A stretch of 64,000 bases of DNA from Aristolochia californica (taxonomy: Eukaryota > Streptophyta > Magnoliopsida > Piperales > Aristolochiaceae), in the NCBI GenBank assembly GCA_029961685.1, contig JARWKL010000008.1, forward strand, positions 30,815,619 through 30,879,618, read 5' to 3'. The position numbers and the translations under genes were made by a program. The stretch's first letter is position 1. The number at the start of each line of letters is the position of its first letter. This document shows positions 9,492 through 20,366 of the stretch, piece after piece. Below the pieces are notes generated by a model. The model did not search any database. It saw only the letters and a list, made by a program, of their open reading frames with translations, and was not told the DNA's origin.

Positions 9492-9762
9492 CTTAAAATT
9501 CGTTTTACCATTGTTATTTTCCTTAGACACTTTGTTAGCCGAATCATTCTTTCTCTCATATTCGGTTAACTTTTCAGCAATAGATAAAGCTGAAGCTAAT
9601 GTCTTTACTTCCTATCTTCTCAATTCTTGCTCAACCCACGGGAAGTAAAGACATTAGCTTCAACTTTATCTACTACTTAGAAGTTAACCGAATATGAGAG
9701 AAAGAATTATTCGGCTAACAAAGTGCCTAAGAAAAATAACAATGGTATAACGAAGTTTAAGA
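9492..9762. repeat. Inverted repeat of Gypsy gag C-terminus (copy a)
   Basis: Left arm 9,492-9,611 (TCTTAAAATTCGTTTTACC...) is the near-exact reverse complement of the right arm 9,641-9,762, separated by about 29 bp. Both arms encode the same basic gag segment (VKTLASAL..AEKLTEYERK). It could form a long hairpin. The same structure is present at 18,336, 30,945 and 47,507. Confidence 0.8.
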
Positions 9763-9886
9763 AGAAGGAGAAAGGGGAGAAGAAGTCATGGGCAAAGGAC
9801 GCCAAGGCTAGGCCGGAAGAGAAGAAACGAGGGGACAAACAGGAAAAGAAGGTCCATTGTTTCATATGCGAGGGATTGTCTTAGAA
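9641..9886 (+). pseudogene. Ty3/Gypsy gag C-terminal fragment (copy a)
   Basis: Translates as VKTLASAL..., TEYERKN, then a Lys-rich tract (KKKEKGEKKSWAKDAKARPEEKK) ending CFICEGLS, the first half of a CCHC knuckle. It stops abruptly at about 9,886, where the Gypsy protease, RT and second viral MP-CP seen in the other composites are missing and viral protease-region sequence begins (GTATACAATACTAAATTGG). Confidence 0.65.
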
Positions 9887-10437
9887 AGAAGTATACAATA
9901 CTAAATTGGAAATTATGGCCAAAAAAATAGAAAACTGTGTGGCAGAAATAACTCTTCTCAAACATAGATTAGATACAATAGAAAAAGATTCTTATGATGG
10001 TATCACTGTAGGATTAGAAGAACCAGAAACTTCCTACGTATGTAACCAAGATAAATCTTTTTCCAGTATCCTTGTTAGAGCAAAGATTATTTTCCCTAAC
10101 AAACAATCCCTTGTGTTAGATGCTTTAGTAGATTCCGGCTGTACCAAATGTATTATCCATAGAAGATTAGTTCCTCCTCTGTTCCTTAAGAAAACCAATA
10201 AACAAGTGTTTAGCCAACAGGTAGATGGTACCTATAACCCATATTCAACCTATTTTGATGAAGGCAAAATCCAGTTCTTTACCAACAGTTCAACTTTTTC
10301 TGGATCTTATCCTTTACCTTTAACATGGGTTAGAGATCTCAAACTCAAAGTAGACTTTATTTTAGGTCTTAATTTTATTCTTCATAACAATGGTTCTCTT
10401 TACTCCTTGTTTGCAATGTCCTTTTTACAACTATCTT
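9887..10437 (+). pseudogene. Viral aspartic protease region (copy a)
   Basis: An ORF from about 9,906 encodes KIENCVAEITLLKHRLDTIE (coiled), TSYVCNQDKSFSSILVRA, the protease signature LDALVDSGCTKCIIHRR, SQQVDGTYNPY and LKVDFILGLNFILH. The Asp-Ser-Gly active-site triplet is intact in this copy. It would cleave the CP-Pol polyprotein. The frame runs straight into array sequence (…FLQLS) exactly where the RT should start; the viral RT is missing. Confidence 0.75.
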
Positions 10438-10812
10438 TAGAATTAATGTTCTGTCTTTTAGGGCAAGTGTTGGCTAAGTGTTCTGTCTGACAGAACATTA
10501 AAAGACAGAAGCGTTTTAGGAACTACCTTCTGGAAGTTTTTACAAATATCTTTTCCTTCTCTTCCGATTGCTTTAATGCTTATACTTTTCATAATATTAG
10601 GCATCGTTCTTGTTACCTTAATACTTACTGCTTTTATTGTGTGTTGAGTATTTTTGTTTTTTTTTCATATTTACTACTTTATTTTAAGACGTTATTACAG
10701 AAAGGTATATAAGGCTGGAAACTACTGGTTGACGGCTAAGCCCTAAAAAACGCCTCTGCCTCAGTTGAGCCAAGCGTTGCTCTCGGTTGTCACAACACCG
10801 CTGTACCTTTTT

Positions 10813-10941
10813 ATGTATATTTGGTTAATTAATAAGATAATAAAACAGTTTTTGAGATTTGTTTTGCGAATATTTCCTATATATTACTTATACTTAGGAT
10901 TATTATATAATACCTTAAGAGATTATTGTGCAATATCATAG
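10813..10941 (+). CDS. ORF B copy, 42 aa
   Basis: Open leader ORF B with RIFPIYYLY in place of RILPIYYLY. It is the first unit after the protease remnant, downstream of a TATATAAGG at about 10,707. Confidence 0.45.
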   Translation: MYIWLINKIIKQFLRFVLRIFPIYYLYLGLLYNTLRDYCAIS

Positions 10942-11095
10942 GAACTTATAGCTACATATTGTTCTTGGTAATAATAGCATTAGAATTATTTGGATATTTT
11001 ATATTTCTCCCATAACAAGTAGATAATCTTTTAGCCTTTGATATATTCTTATTCCTTAATATTTTGGCCAGAATCATAGATAGTACCTTAGATAC

Positions 11096-11284
11096 ATGAT
11101 TTTTATCTTTATAGCATTAACAATAATAGTCTTTTGTAATTTAGTTATCTTTAGTTTTGTCTGTTTCACCTTATGTTTATATTCATACAGAAGATTTGTT
11201 GAGACTCCTAGGCAAATATTTATACCTAGAAGACAAGTAGATAGAAGAACCCCAAATAATTCACCTCTAAATACTCGAGATTAA
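11096..11284 (+). CDS. ORF A copy, 62 aa
   Basis: Intact, with an inserted Ile (ALTIIVFC), CFTLCLYSYRR, and a tail reading RRQVDRR ending NTRD. The 62-residue form is shared with the copy at 24,480, linking arrays B and C. The upstream frame C is closed in this unit (CCATAACAAG). Confidence 0.5.
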   Translation: MIFIFIALTIIVFCNLVIFSFVCFTLCLYSYRRFVETPRQIFIPRRQVDRRTPNNSPLNTRD

Positions 11285-12673
11285 AGCAGATTATAGTAGT
11301 ACCCCTCCGAATTGGTATCTACAGGGAGGGAGGGAGGGAGGGAGGGAGGGAGGCTAAGTGTTCTGACAGAACATTAAAGACAAAAGCATTTTAGGAACTA
11401 CGTTCTGGCTAAGTGTTCTGACAGAACATTAAACGAGAGAAGCATTTTAGGAACTACCCTCTGGAAGTTTTTACAACTATCTTTTCTTTCTCTTACGATT
11501 GCTTTCATGCTTATACTATTCATAATATCAGGCATTGTTCTTGTTACCTTAATACTTACTGCTTTTATTGTGTGTTGAGTATTTTCGTTTTTCTTCATAG
11601 TTAATACTTTATTTTCAGACGTTCTTACAGAAAGGTATATAAGGCTGGAAACTACTGGGTGAGGGCTAAGCCCTGACAAACGCCTCTGCCTCACTTGAGC
11701 CAAGCGTTGCTCTCGGTTGTCACAACGCCGCAGTACCTTTTTGTATATTTGGTTAATTAATAAGATAATAAAATAGTTTTTGAGATTTGTTTTGCGAATA
11801 TTACCTATATATTACTTATACTAAGGATTATTATATAATACCTTAAGAGATTATTGTGCAATATCATAGGAACTTATAGCTACATATTGTTTTTGGTAAT
11901 AATAGCATTAGAATTATTTTGATATTTTATATTTCTCCCAGAACAAGTAGATAATCTTTTAGCATCTGATATATTCTTATTCCTTAATATTTTAGCAAGA
12001 ATCATAGATAGAACCTTAGATACATGATTTTTATCTTTATAGCTTTAACAATAGTGTTCTGTAATTTAGTTATCTTTAGTTTTTTCTGTTTTACCTTATC
12101 TTTATATTCATACAGAAGATTTGTAGAGACTCCTAGGCAAATATTTATACCTAGAGGACAAGTAATTTGAAGATCCCCAAATAAATCACCTCTAAATACT
12201 CCAGATTAAAGCAGATTAAAGTAGTACCCCTCCGAATTGGTATCTAGAGTGAGGGAGGGAGGGAGGGAGGGAGGGAGGGAGGCTAAGTGTTCTGACAGAA
12301 CATTAAAAGACAGAAGCGTTTTAGGAACTACCTTCTAGCTAAGTGTTCTGACAGAACATTAAAAGACAGAAGCGTTTTAGGAACTACCTTCTGGAAGTGT
12401 TTACAACTATCTTTTCTTTCTCTTACGATTTCTTTCATGCTTATACTATTCATAATATTAGGCATCGTTCTTGTTACCTTAATACTTACTGCTTTTATTG
12501 TGTGTTGAGTATTTTTCGTTTTTGTTCATATTTAATACTTTATTTTCAGACGTTATTACAGAAAGGTATATAAGGCTGGAAACTACTGGGTGAGGGCTAA
12601 GCCCTGACAAACGCCTTTGCCTCAGTTGAGCCAAGCGTTGCTCTCGGTTGTCACAACGCCGTTGTACCGTTTT

Positions 12674-12802
12674 ATGTATATTTGGTTAATTAATAAGATA
12701 ATAAAACAGTTTTTGAGATTTATTTTGCGAATATTACCTATATATTACTTATTCTTAGGATTATTATATAATACCTTAAGAGATTATTGTACAATATCAT
12801 AG
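12674..12802 (+). CDS. ORF B copy, 42 aa
   Basis: Open ORF B ending RDYCTIS, with RFILRILPIYYLFLGLL in the hydrophobic core. All differences from the consensus keep the hydrophobic/basic pattern. Confidence 0.45.
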   Translation: MYIWLINKIIKQFLRFILRILPIYYLFLGLLYNTLRDYCTIS

Positions 12803-13524
12803 GAACTTATAGCTACATATTGTTCTTGGTAATAATAACATTAGAATTATTTTGATATTTTATATTTCTCCCAGAACAAGTAGATAATCTTTTAGCCTCT
12901 TATATATTTTTATTGCCTAATATTTTGTCCTGAATCATAGATAGAACTTAGATACATTATTTTTATCTTTATAGCTTTAACAATAGTTTTCTGTAATTTA
13001 GTTATCTTTAGTTTTATCTGTTTTACCTTATCTTTATATTCATACAGAAGATTTGTACAGACTCATAGGCAAATATTAATACCTAGAAGATATGTAATTA
13101 GAAGAACCCCAAATAAATCACCTCTGAATACTCCAGATTAAAGCAGATTAAAGTAGTACCCCTTGGGAGGGAGGGAGGAAGGGAGGCTAAGTGTTTTGTC
13201 TGACAGAACATTAAAAGACAGAAGCGTTTTAGGAACTACCTTCTGGAAGTTTTTCCAACTATCTTTTCCTTCTCTTACGAGTGCTTTAATGCTTATACTT
13301 TTCATAATATTAGGCATCGTTCTTGTTACCTTAATACTTACTGCTTTTATTGTGTGTTGAGTATTTTCGTTTTTGTTCATATTTACTACTTTATTTTAAG
13401 ACGTTATTACAAAAAAGTATATAAGGCTGGAAACTACTGGGTGAGGGCTAAGCCCTGACAAACGCCTTTGCCTCAGTTGAGCCAAGCGTTGCTCTCGGTT
13501 GTCACAACGCCGCTGTACCTTTTT

Positions 13525-13653
13525 ATGTATATTTGGTTAATTAATAAGATAATAAAACAGTTTTTGAGATTTGTTTTGCGAATATTACCTATATATTACT
13601 TATACTTAGGATTATTATATAATACCTTGAGAGATTATTGTGCAATATCATAG
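13525..13653 (+). CDS. ORF B copy, 42 aa
   Basis: Matches the consensus ORF B protein; the only notable DNA change near its end is CTTGAG for CTTAAG. The unit is short-type (CCCCTTGGGAGGG). Confidence 0.45.
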   Translation: MYIWLINKIIKQFLRFVLRILPIYYLYLGLLYNTLRDYCAIS

Positions 13654-14341
13654 GAACTTATAGCTACATATTGTTCTTGGTAATAATAGCATTAGAATTA
13701 TTTGGATATTTTTTATTTCTCCTAGAACAATTAGATAATCTTTTTAGCCTTTGATATATTTTTATTCCAAAATATTTTAGCCAGAATCATAGATAGAACC
13801 TTAGATACATGATTTTTATCTTTATTGCTTTAACAATAGTGTTCTGTAATTTAGTTATGTTTTGTCTGTTTTACCTTATCTTTATATTCATACAGAAGAT
13901 TTGTAGAGACTCCAAGGCAAATATTTATACCTAGAGGACAAGTAATTAGAAGAACCCCAAATAATTCACGTCTAAATACTCCAGATTAAAGCAGATTAAA
14001 GTAGTACCCCTCCGAATTGGTATCTAGAGGGAGGGAGGGAGGCTAAGTGTTCTGACAGAACATTAAAAGACAGAAGCGTTTTAGGAACTACCTTCTGGCT
14101 AAGTGTTCTGACAGAACATTAAAAGACAGAAGCGTTTTAGGAATTACCTTCTGGAAGTTTTTACAACTATCTTTTCCTTCTATTACGATTGCTTTCATGC
14201 TTATACTTTTCATAATATTAGGCATCATTTTTGTTACCTTAATACTTACTGCTTTTATTGTGTGTTGAGAATTTTTTGTTTTTGTTCATTTTTACTCCTT
14301 TATTTTAAGTTGTTATTAAAAAAATAGGATTAGATACATGG

Positions 14342-15256
14342 TGAAGGATTTAGCTCGGAAATAGGAAGTTCTTCTAGAAATCTTAATATAGTAGACAAAA
14401 TAACAGGAAGGAGAAGTGTAGACCAAAGAGATATACAATTAGACGAAATAATAGATATAGATCAAGACATTACTATATTTAGCAAGAACCAATTAAACCT
14501 TCTTAACCCCAGACAATTATATAGAACAGGACCATTAAACTTTAATACCCGATTATTTAGACATTATCAAGAAATCCAGATTAGTTGTGTAGGACAAGAT
14601 TCTGTTAACATTAACTTAATAGCAGAACAAACCTTTAAAGAAATAGGGGTAAAAGGATTCATTTAGGTTTGATTGTAATAGGGGTAAAAGGATTAGGACG
14701 AAAACATCTAGGAACTAAAACCTTACTTAGTATCTACGATGATAGATGGGCAGACCCTAAAAAGGCAATGTTAGGAATCACTGATGTAGATATAAATCAA
14801 AATGGAGGAATATTTTATTGCTCCCCAGACTTCCTTATTGGACTACAAGATTTTAGAAAATATATCAAAATAGGTATTCAGACAAAAGGATATGAATCCT
14901 TTGTAGGAAATAATCTTTTATTGTGTATTGAATTCTTAGGAAGGTGTACCTGTTCTAGCACTACTAGGTTCAAGGTTAAAATAGATGATGTAGTTAATTT
15001 AATAGGAAACAATGGAATAAAATTAATTAAGCCTATTAAATATTCTCCAGACATTTTAGCAGGATTAGAATGGAACCTTAAATTTAGAGAAGAAAAAATA
15101 ATCAGTCCTGAAGAAAGTATCATGTACACAGATACTAAAGGTAACATAAATATTAGATTTAATAGCTATGAACAAAAGAATATAGACGATACGGAATCAA
15201 TCTCTAGTGAAAATTATGACCTAGTCAATATAGAATTAGAAAGAGAGAGAGAGAGA
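14342..15256 (+). pseudogene. Caulimovirid movement protein remnant (copy b)
   Basis: N-terminal part 14,342-14,665 ends with a TAG after VKGFI; a 1-nt loss relative to a 36-nt period separates it from the long ORF 14,669-15,331 (LIVIGVKGLGRKHLGTK, YDDRWADPKKAMLGITDVD, YCSPDFLIGLQDF, KIDDVVNLIGNNGIKL, YSPDILAGLEWNLKF). The two copies of ATAGGGGTAAAAGGATT at 14,642 and 14,677 are the same direct repeats across which copies a and c have lost 35 bp. The end runs into (GA)n. A 30K-superfamily MP is the only reading I support. Confidence 0.75.
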
Positions 15257-15258
15257 GA
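15239..15258. repeat. (GA)n microsatellite at MP breakpoint
   Basis: A short AGAGAG run equivalent to the junctions at 6,285 and 27,653. It adds the artificial RERERE tail to the MP-derived frame. Confidence 0.85.
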
Positions 15259-15261
15259 AGA

Positions 15262-15338
15262 AAGAGTCTGGTCTGCAGCTTCTATACCTAGGGCTTTTAG
15301 ACAAGGGATGCAAGCTTCTAGGGAACACTGATTGCATT
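15262..15338 (-). pseudogene. Shortened inverted CP Cys-motif fragment (copy b)
   Basis: Minus strand: only the CSLEACIPCLKALGI part of the inverted viral fragment remains. Compared with 6,330-6,505 and 27,704-27,880 about 150 bp are deleted between two T-rich tracts (GCATTTT...TTTTTTTAATAGGG). Confidence 0.6.
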
Positions 15339-15344
15339 TTTTTA

Positions 15345-15795
15345 ATAGGGATCATTTTTTTTTTAAATCGATTTTGGTGAGACGATTTGGCCTGCTCATT
15401 CATTCATGGGGTGCCATACTGTGAAAAGATCATGCTTGTAATGTTAGAGCTTAGGTGTTGCATGGGTTCAGTTATGCAGTGGAAAGTTGAATTTACTTTT
15501 ACCTGTGTCGGCCTAGTTGCGTCCCTGGGATAACCCACACTAGTCAGCCTCCCTTGCATACAAATAGTTGGCACACAATAAACCTTTTCTCATATACACA
15601 TATCTGTCTACATACTAGATATTCGAGTGCTCCTTTGAGTCTCTATGTCAATGTCTGATTGATTGGCACTCATCCAACCCCCCTATATGTAGTTGGGGAA
15701 ATTGCTGGCCACATGCCCCTTCGAATGGTCATGTGCTTCTTGGCGCATGCCTCCTCGTGTACAACCGCCCCAGCTAACACCCCATGGCCCACATG
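15345..15795. other. Non-coding composite spacer (copy b)
   Basis: Near-identical to 6,540-6,985, with no supported coding frame. Confidence 0.5.
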
Positions 15796-16278
15796 ACTAG
15801 AAACCGTTTAGGAACCATTATAAGCTGAATTTTGATGGTAGTTCCTTTGGGAACCAGGGTTTGGATGATTTTGGCGGGGTGATTTTTGATCCGGGCGGCA
15901 CTGCCATACTTTCTTACTGTGGCCCCCTCGGAATTGCTGACTCGACCATTGCTGAGCTCTCTGGTCTCCTTCACGGCTTGTGTATTTTTAAGGATCGCTT
16001 TAGTGGTCTCCTTTTCATGGAGGGAGACTCCAAGGTTGTCATCGGATGGTGCTCCACCTCATCCTTCCCCCCTGTGGCGTTACTGGCAGATTTTTCTTGA
16101 TATTTTGGATATTGTATCCACCATTTCTTGTACTTCGTCTCATATACTTAGATCAGCCATTTTGGTTGCTGATTTGTGTGCCTAGGTCCCCCCCTTCAAT
16201 CTCTTATTGTTAGGGAAGGTCTCCCTTGATGTATCTTCCCTTTCTTTGAAATAAGTTTATCATCATTAAAAAAAAAGT
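15796..16278 (+). mobile_element. 5'-truncated LINE RNase H and 3' end (copy b)
   Basis: Same fragment as 6,986-7,472: GGVIFDPGGTAILSY, DSTIAELSGLL and GDSKVVIGWCSTSSFPP, then a 1-nt gain (CCCCCCTGTGG) that throws the C-terminal part out of frame. It ends in ATTAAAAAAAAAG, a short LINE-type A tail. Confidence 0.7.
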
Positions 16279-16360
16279 TGGCTGCCACTAATCTGACTTG
16301 CCTCCATGCCTTGGTGTTCAGGCACTAGTCCGTATGTGCCCAGCCTATACGTGCAATGCC

Positions 16361-16965
16361 TAGGGGTGGCATCGAGTCGACTCGAGCCAAGTTTGAATCT
16401 GCATATGTTCAAGCTGGGCTTGATTTAAATACTTCGAACTCAAGCTAGAGCCGAGTCCAGCCTTAAGCTTAAAATTGGAATTGAGCTTGAGCAGGGTTCA
16501 AGCTCCAACCTACATTTAAAACTTTGCATGAAATATAAGTCAAATAAACTATGCATAAAATTATGCATAAATTTTACTTAAAATTGGGCATGACCTTTGT
16601 ACATAAACTCTTCATAAAATTGTCTATAAACTCTGCATAAAATTGTTTATAAACACTGCATAATATTATGCCAATGTGACTTATATAAAAACATGACCTA
16701 TATACAAAATGTGACTTTTATATACATTTCCCACTCTCTTGAGCCTAGCCAAACTCGAACTTGTATATGTTCGAGCTTTGCTTGATTTGAATACTTTGAA
16801 CTTGAGTTCGAGCTCAAGCTTAGCTTTGAGACTAAAATTGGAATCGAGCTCAAGCCCAAGAATTTTAACCAAATTTGAGCTCAAGCTCAAGTCGGGTTTG
16901 AACTTTAACCTACATTGAAAACTTTCCATAAAATACATGTTTAATATTAAGTTCAAAGAATCCTA
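16361..16965. mobile_element. Non-autonomous hAT-like element, copy b
   Basis: Here the terminal motif TAGGGGTGGCATCGAGTCGA is intact. The interior A/T-rich GCATAAAATTGT repeats and the duplicated GAGCTTG-rich blocks are as in copy a. It is in the same composite position as copies a and c, so it was inserted before the large duplication. Confidence 0.6.
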
Positions 16966-17129
16966 AAAGTATGGAAAACAAATAGAGATAATCTTGCATA
17001 TCAGAGTTATTAAGAAACGAAATATGACTAGATCTATAACTCATAAAGGATCTCAAAATAATTTGTATTGCATAAATTCTGTACTACATTGCATGGAGAG
17101 AATAAGGATGAAGGAGATAAAATGGGAGA

Positions 17130-17870
17130 AATGAGCTTACCTGTGGCTGACATATATTCCATGACTTTCGTCTGCAACGCCCAGGTCAGCAATGTCTAAA
17201 TGCGGTTGTGCGATGAAGAGATTGAAAGCGCTGAAGATGGAACATGGCGGAAATAGGTTGAGGAAGGACTGAAATACGAAACATCCGGAAAAATCTGAGC
17301 ATGCATATTACTAGTGGTAGGTAATATGCATGCTCTCTTTTCTTTTCTTTTCCATTTTCCTTGTGCATCCAAACAAGAGAAACCACATTTCTCTTTTTTT
17401 TCTCTCTTATTTTTCATGGGCATCCAAACAAGAGAATCGATCTTTTAGTCCCATTCCTCTTCTTGGGTAAATCTTCCTCAACGTCCGTCATTTCTGAATA
17501 ACTAGTGCACCCAACACTGTCAATAATACCATACGGTTTGACATTGTGCACAACCCCTTTAGGGAAAATCATCGCGGAAGGGAGCCAGTCCTGGTTATGA
17601 AAAAGTTGAGTCTCATCCCGCTCCGACCACAGATCGTAGCCTCCAGAAATTAGAGACTTGTTAGCCAAAGCCTTCAACTGCTCGTCGGCTTTGCTAGAAA
17701 AGAGAGTTGGGGCTCGCTCAACAACCTCCCATGGTCGCTCAAGCTCAGAAACTGCGGCTCTAAGTTCCGCCCTCTACCTCATTTTGTAAATCTGGCACTC
17801 ACGGCAAAGACAGGCCTTTAGGAGCTGTTTGGCTTTTTTGGCCTGCATCCGTTTCCACTGCCATTTCGAG
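17130..17870 (-). pseudogene. Captured spliced plant gene fragment (copy b)
   Basis: Antisense copy of the 8,330-9,030 fragment. It adds a segment missing in copy a (EVVERAPTLF) and shows further stops and substitutions, for example PSAMIFPKGVVHNVKPYGI. The donor-like CAG|GTAAG is kept at its 3' end (plus-strand CTTACCTG at 17,139). Product not recognised. Confidence 0.5.
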
Positions 17871-18335
17871 ACTCCGCCGAGGTAGGTACAAGGCCCCCCA
17901 CCCAGTTTGTCACGAGGTCAGATGAGCTTAAACTCACTTGGGCTAGCGGAACTTCAACTCCCGTGATGGCCTACCTTCAATTCGTCAAAGGTAGTACAAC
18001 CTCTCACCCCTTAGATCAACGTTGCAAACTCCTTCCTCTGAATTGAAGCATGAGCAATGAAAAGATAGAAAGACAATGGAATAGGAAGAGAAAGTAACCT
18101 TGAATTAATACTAGAGAAGATTACAAGGAGTGACCGTCCAAGGTGGAAGGCCAGCACTCTACAAAAACTCTCCCTCTCGTCTATGTTGAATGAATCTACA
18201 AGGGTTGAATGCCTTGGTATTTATAGGCTTCAACCCCTCCCTTCTCTCATGCTTCCGTCCAATGAGAGCAGAGATCCTCCCTTATAAAATCTCCTTGATT
18301 TGATCCTCCATTCAAATCTCTTGATTTGCTCCTTT
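17871..18335. other. Spacer before Gypsy gag inverted repeat (copy b)
   Basis: No coding frame supported. It corresponds to 9,031-9,491 with scattered substitutions and an extra GAGAAAGTAACCTTG stretch near 18,090 that copy a lacks. Confidence 0.4.
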
Positions 18336-18612
18336 TTCTTAAAATTCGTTTTACCGTTGTTATTTTCCTTAGTCACTTTGTTAGCCGAATCATTCTTTCT
18401 CTCATATTCGGTTAACTTTTCAACATTAGATAAAGCTGAAGCTAATGTCTTTACTTCCCGTGGGCTGAGCAAGAATTGAGAAGACGGGAAGTAAAGACAT
18501 TAGCTTCAGCTTTATCTACTGCTGAAAAGTTAACCGAATATGAGAGAAAGAATTATTCGGCTAACAAAGTGCCTAAGGAAAATAACAATTGTAAAACGAA
18601 TTTTAAGAAGAA
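18336..18612. repeat. Inverted repeat of Gypsy gag C-terminus (copy b)
   Basis: Arms about 18,336-18,460 and 18,485-18,612 with a 24-bp spacer (…CGTGGGCTGAGC…). The arms differ at a few sites (ACATTAG against CTACTGC), so they have diverged since the inversion arose. Confidence 0.8.
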
Positions 18613-18730
18613 GGAGAAAGGGGAGAAGAAGTCATGGGCAAAGGACGCCAAGGCTAGGCCGGAAGAGAAGAAACGAGGGGACAAACAGAAAAAGAAGGTC
18701 GGTTGTTTCATATGCGAGGGATTGTCTTAG
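18483..18730 (+). pseudogene. Ty3/Gypsy gag C-terminal fragment (copy b)
   Basis: Basic gag tail (KKKEKGEKKSWAKDAKARPEEKKRG) running into CFICEGLS and a TAG. The second half of the CCHC knuckle is disrupted by the stop and frame change before the protease frame. The N-terminal gag is replaced by the inverted arm. Confidence 0.65.
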
Positions 18731-18803
18731 AAAGAGGTTCCTCAATGCTGCTCAAACTGAGGTGAACAATGGAGGCCTAGGTTGGGCTCCTTAACACTTC
18801 TCC

Positions 18804-19349
18804 ATGCTGTTGTCCGTTCAAAGGAGGAAGGCTGCTCCACTTCCGGTAAGACCCTTAAGAGAACTTCTTTTTATCTCTGTAACACTTGTTGGACGTACTG
18901 TTAGAGTAGTGGTAGACACTGGCGCCACCCACAACTTCCGTTCGTCGGTGGAGGCTAGGCGCCTAAATATACGTGGAGAGAAAGATGGGAGCAAAATGAA
19001 AGCTGTAAATTCTGCTGCTCGTGAAGTCCAAGGCATTGCCAAGAACGTCCCGGTGGAGATAGGCAAGTGGGTTGGATTTCTGAATTTTACTATTGTTGTC
19101 ATGGATGATTTCAATGTGATTTTGGGAATGGAGTTTTTCACGGTTTGTAAGGCATTTTTAATGCCGCATGTTGGGGTAGTGGGGATTATGGACAAGCAAA
19201 GTCCTTGTACTATTTCTGAACTTGACAACAATGATGTAACAAAAAAGGACTTAATGCTATCAGCCCTCCAGCTTAAGAAAGGTCTTAAGCAGGGCCGCTC
19301 TACTTACATTGCTTTTATTTGTGCTGGTAGAGGTCATGCCTACCCCTAA
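18804..19349 (+). pseudogene. Ty3/Gypsy aspartic protease (copy b)
   Basis: Retropepsin signature VVVDTGATHNF near residue 39, then REVQGIAKNVPVEIGKW and the conserved FNVILGMEF. The DTG triad is intact. An 8-bp deletion at about 19,323 relative to the fourth composite (48,490) throws the frame off just before the RT, ending the ORF at AGRGHAYP. Unlike the viral protease (DSG), this belongs to the LTR-retrotransposon part of the composite. Confidence 0.8.
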
Positions 19350-20366
19350 AGAGATACAAGCCGTACTGCATGAATATAGAGATGTCATGCTTGAACAACT
19401 TCCAGCGAGGTTACCACCAAGGAGAGGGGTAGACCATTGCATAGAGCTTGAGCTCGGAGCAAGAAAGCCAGCACAAGCACCATACCGAATGGCGCCCAAA
19501 GAGCTGGACAAACAGCAAATACAACTCAGTGAGCTGCTGGATGTTGGGTTCATAAGGCCAAGCAAAGCACCTTATGGGGCCCCTATACTGTTTCAGACTA
19601 AGAAGGATGGAAGTATGACTCTGTGCATCGATTGTAGGGCACTCAACAAGGTAACTATAAAGAATAAGTACCCTATTCCTCTTATTGCAGATCTCTTTGA
19701 TCAGTTGAAAGAGGTGCAAGTTTTCTCCAAATTGGATTTTCGATGTGGTTATTACCAAGTCCGGATTGCTGAAGGAGACAAGGGGAAGACTACTTGTGCA
19801 ACCAGATATGGGGCTTACGAATTCATGGTTATGCCCTTTGGCCTAACCAATGCACCTACAACATTTTTCACTCTCATGAGCGAGGTATTTTCCGAAAACT
19901 TGGACAAGTTTGTCGTTGTTTATTTGGATGACATTGTGGTGTACAACAAGAGTATGGATGAGCACAAGAAACACCTTCGAAACGTTGAGAAATAATCAGC
20001 TGTATGTCAAGGAGGAGAAGTGCTCCTTTGGGTTGCAAGAGGTGTCCTTTCTTGGACATTGGATAGGGGGAGGACGGATATGGATGGACAGCAAGACGGT
20101 GGAGGTTGTGCATGACTGGTCGATCCCTTCCAAGGTGATTGAGCTTAGGAGTTTCCATGGTCTTGCAAATTATTACAGGAGGTTTATCAAGGGCTTCTCA
20201 GCTATAGCAGCCCCTTTGACCGACCTTCTCAAGAAAGACCAAAAGTGGCAATGGACGGACTCATGCCAAAGAGCATTCCAACGGCTAAAGGACACCATGG
20301 TGGCTGAACCAGTGCTGGACCTTGCTGATTTCACCAAGCCGTTTGAGGTAAATTCAGATGCCTCCA
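19330..20366 (+). pseudogene. Ty3/Gypsy reverse transcriptase, start of RNase H (copy b)
   Basis: RT domains in order: [84 protein letters not shown] and the catalytic YLDDIVVY. A frameshift at about 19,985 (after HLRNVEK) moves to the frame carrying [24 protein letters not shown] and [11 protein letters not shown]. RNase H stops after its first motif (FEVNSDAS), where the sequence joins viral MP at about 20,366. Chromovirus-like Ty3 pol. Confidence 0.85.

Larger units (their letters stand above)
10443..14319 (+). repeat. Array B: four promoter-leader units
   Basis: Begins with an inverted scrap of the CP zinc-knuckle coding sequence (AGGGCAAGTGTTGGCTAAGTG is its antisense) forming a near palindrome at GTTCTGTCTGACAGAAC. 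The unit period is about 851-931 bp. ORF A is intact only at 11,096; at 12,026 it has a TGA, at 12,957 the ATG is ATT, and at 13,808 a deletion shifts it. ORF B is intact at 10,813, 12,674 and 13,525. D is open at 10,576, 11,507, 12,437, 13,289 and 14,197. GGGA tracts reach seven repeats. Confidence 0.8.

Noticed and set aside
13138..13380. Recurrent minus-strand ORFs of 66-100 aa beginning MNKNENTQHTIKAVSIKV in most array units
   Set aside because: They lie antisense to ORF D and the leader, recur only because the unit is repeated, and are not kept in the diverged single-copy versions; treated as shadows.
18818..19231. 137-aa minus-strand ORFs opposite Gypsy protease (also 31,426 and 47,917)
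   Set aside because: Antisense shadows of the conserved DTGA protease frame; they show no motif of their own.
19411..19758. 115-aa minus-strand ORFs opposite Gypsy RT (also 32,019)
   Set aside because: Antisense of conserved RT codons; openness follows from RT codon usage.
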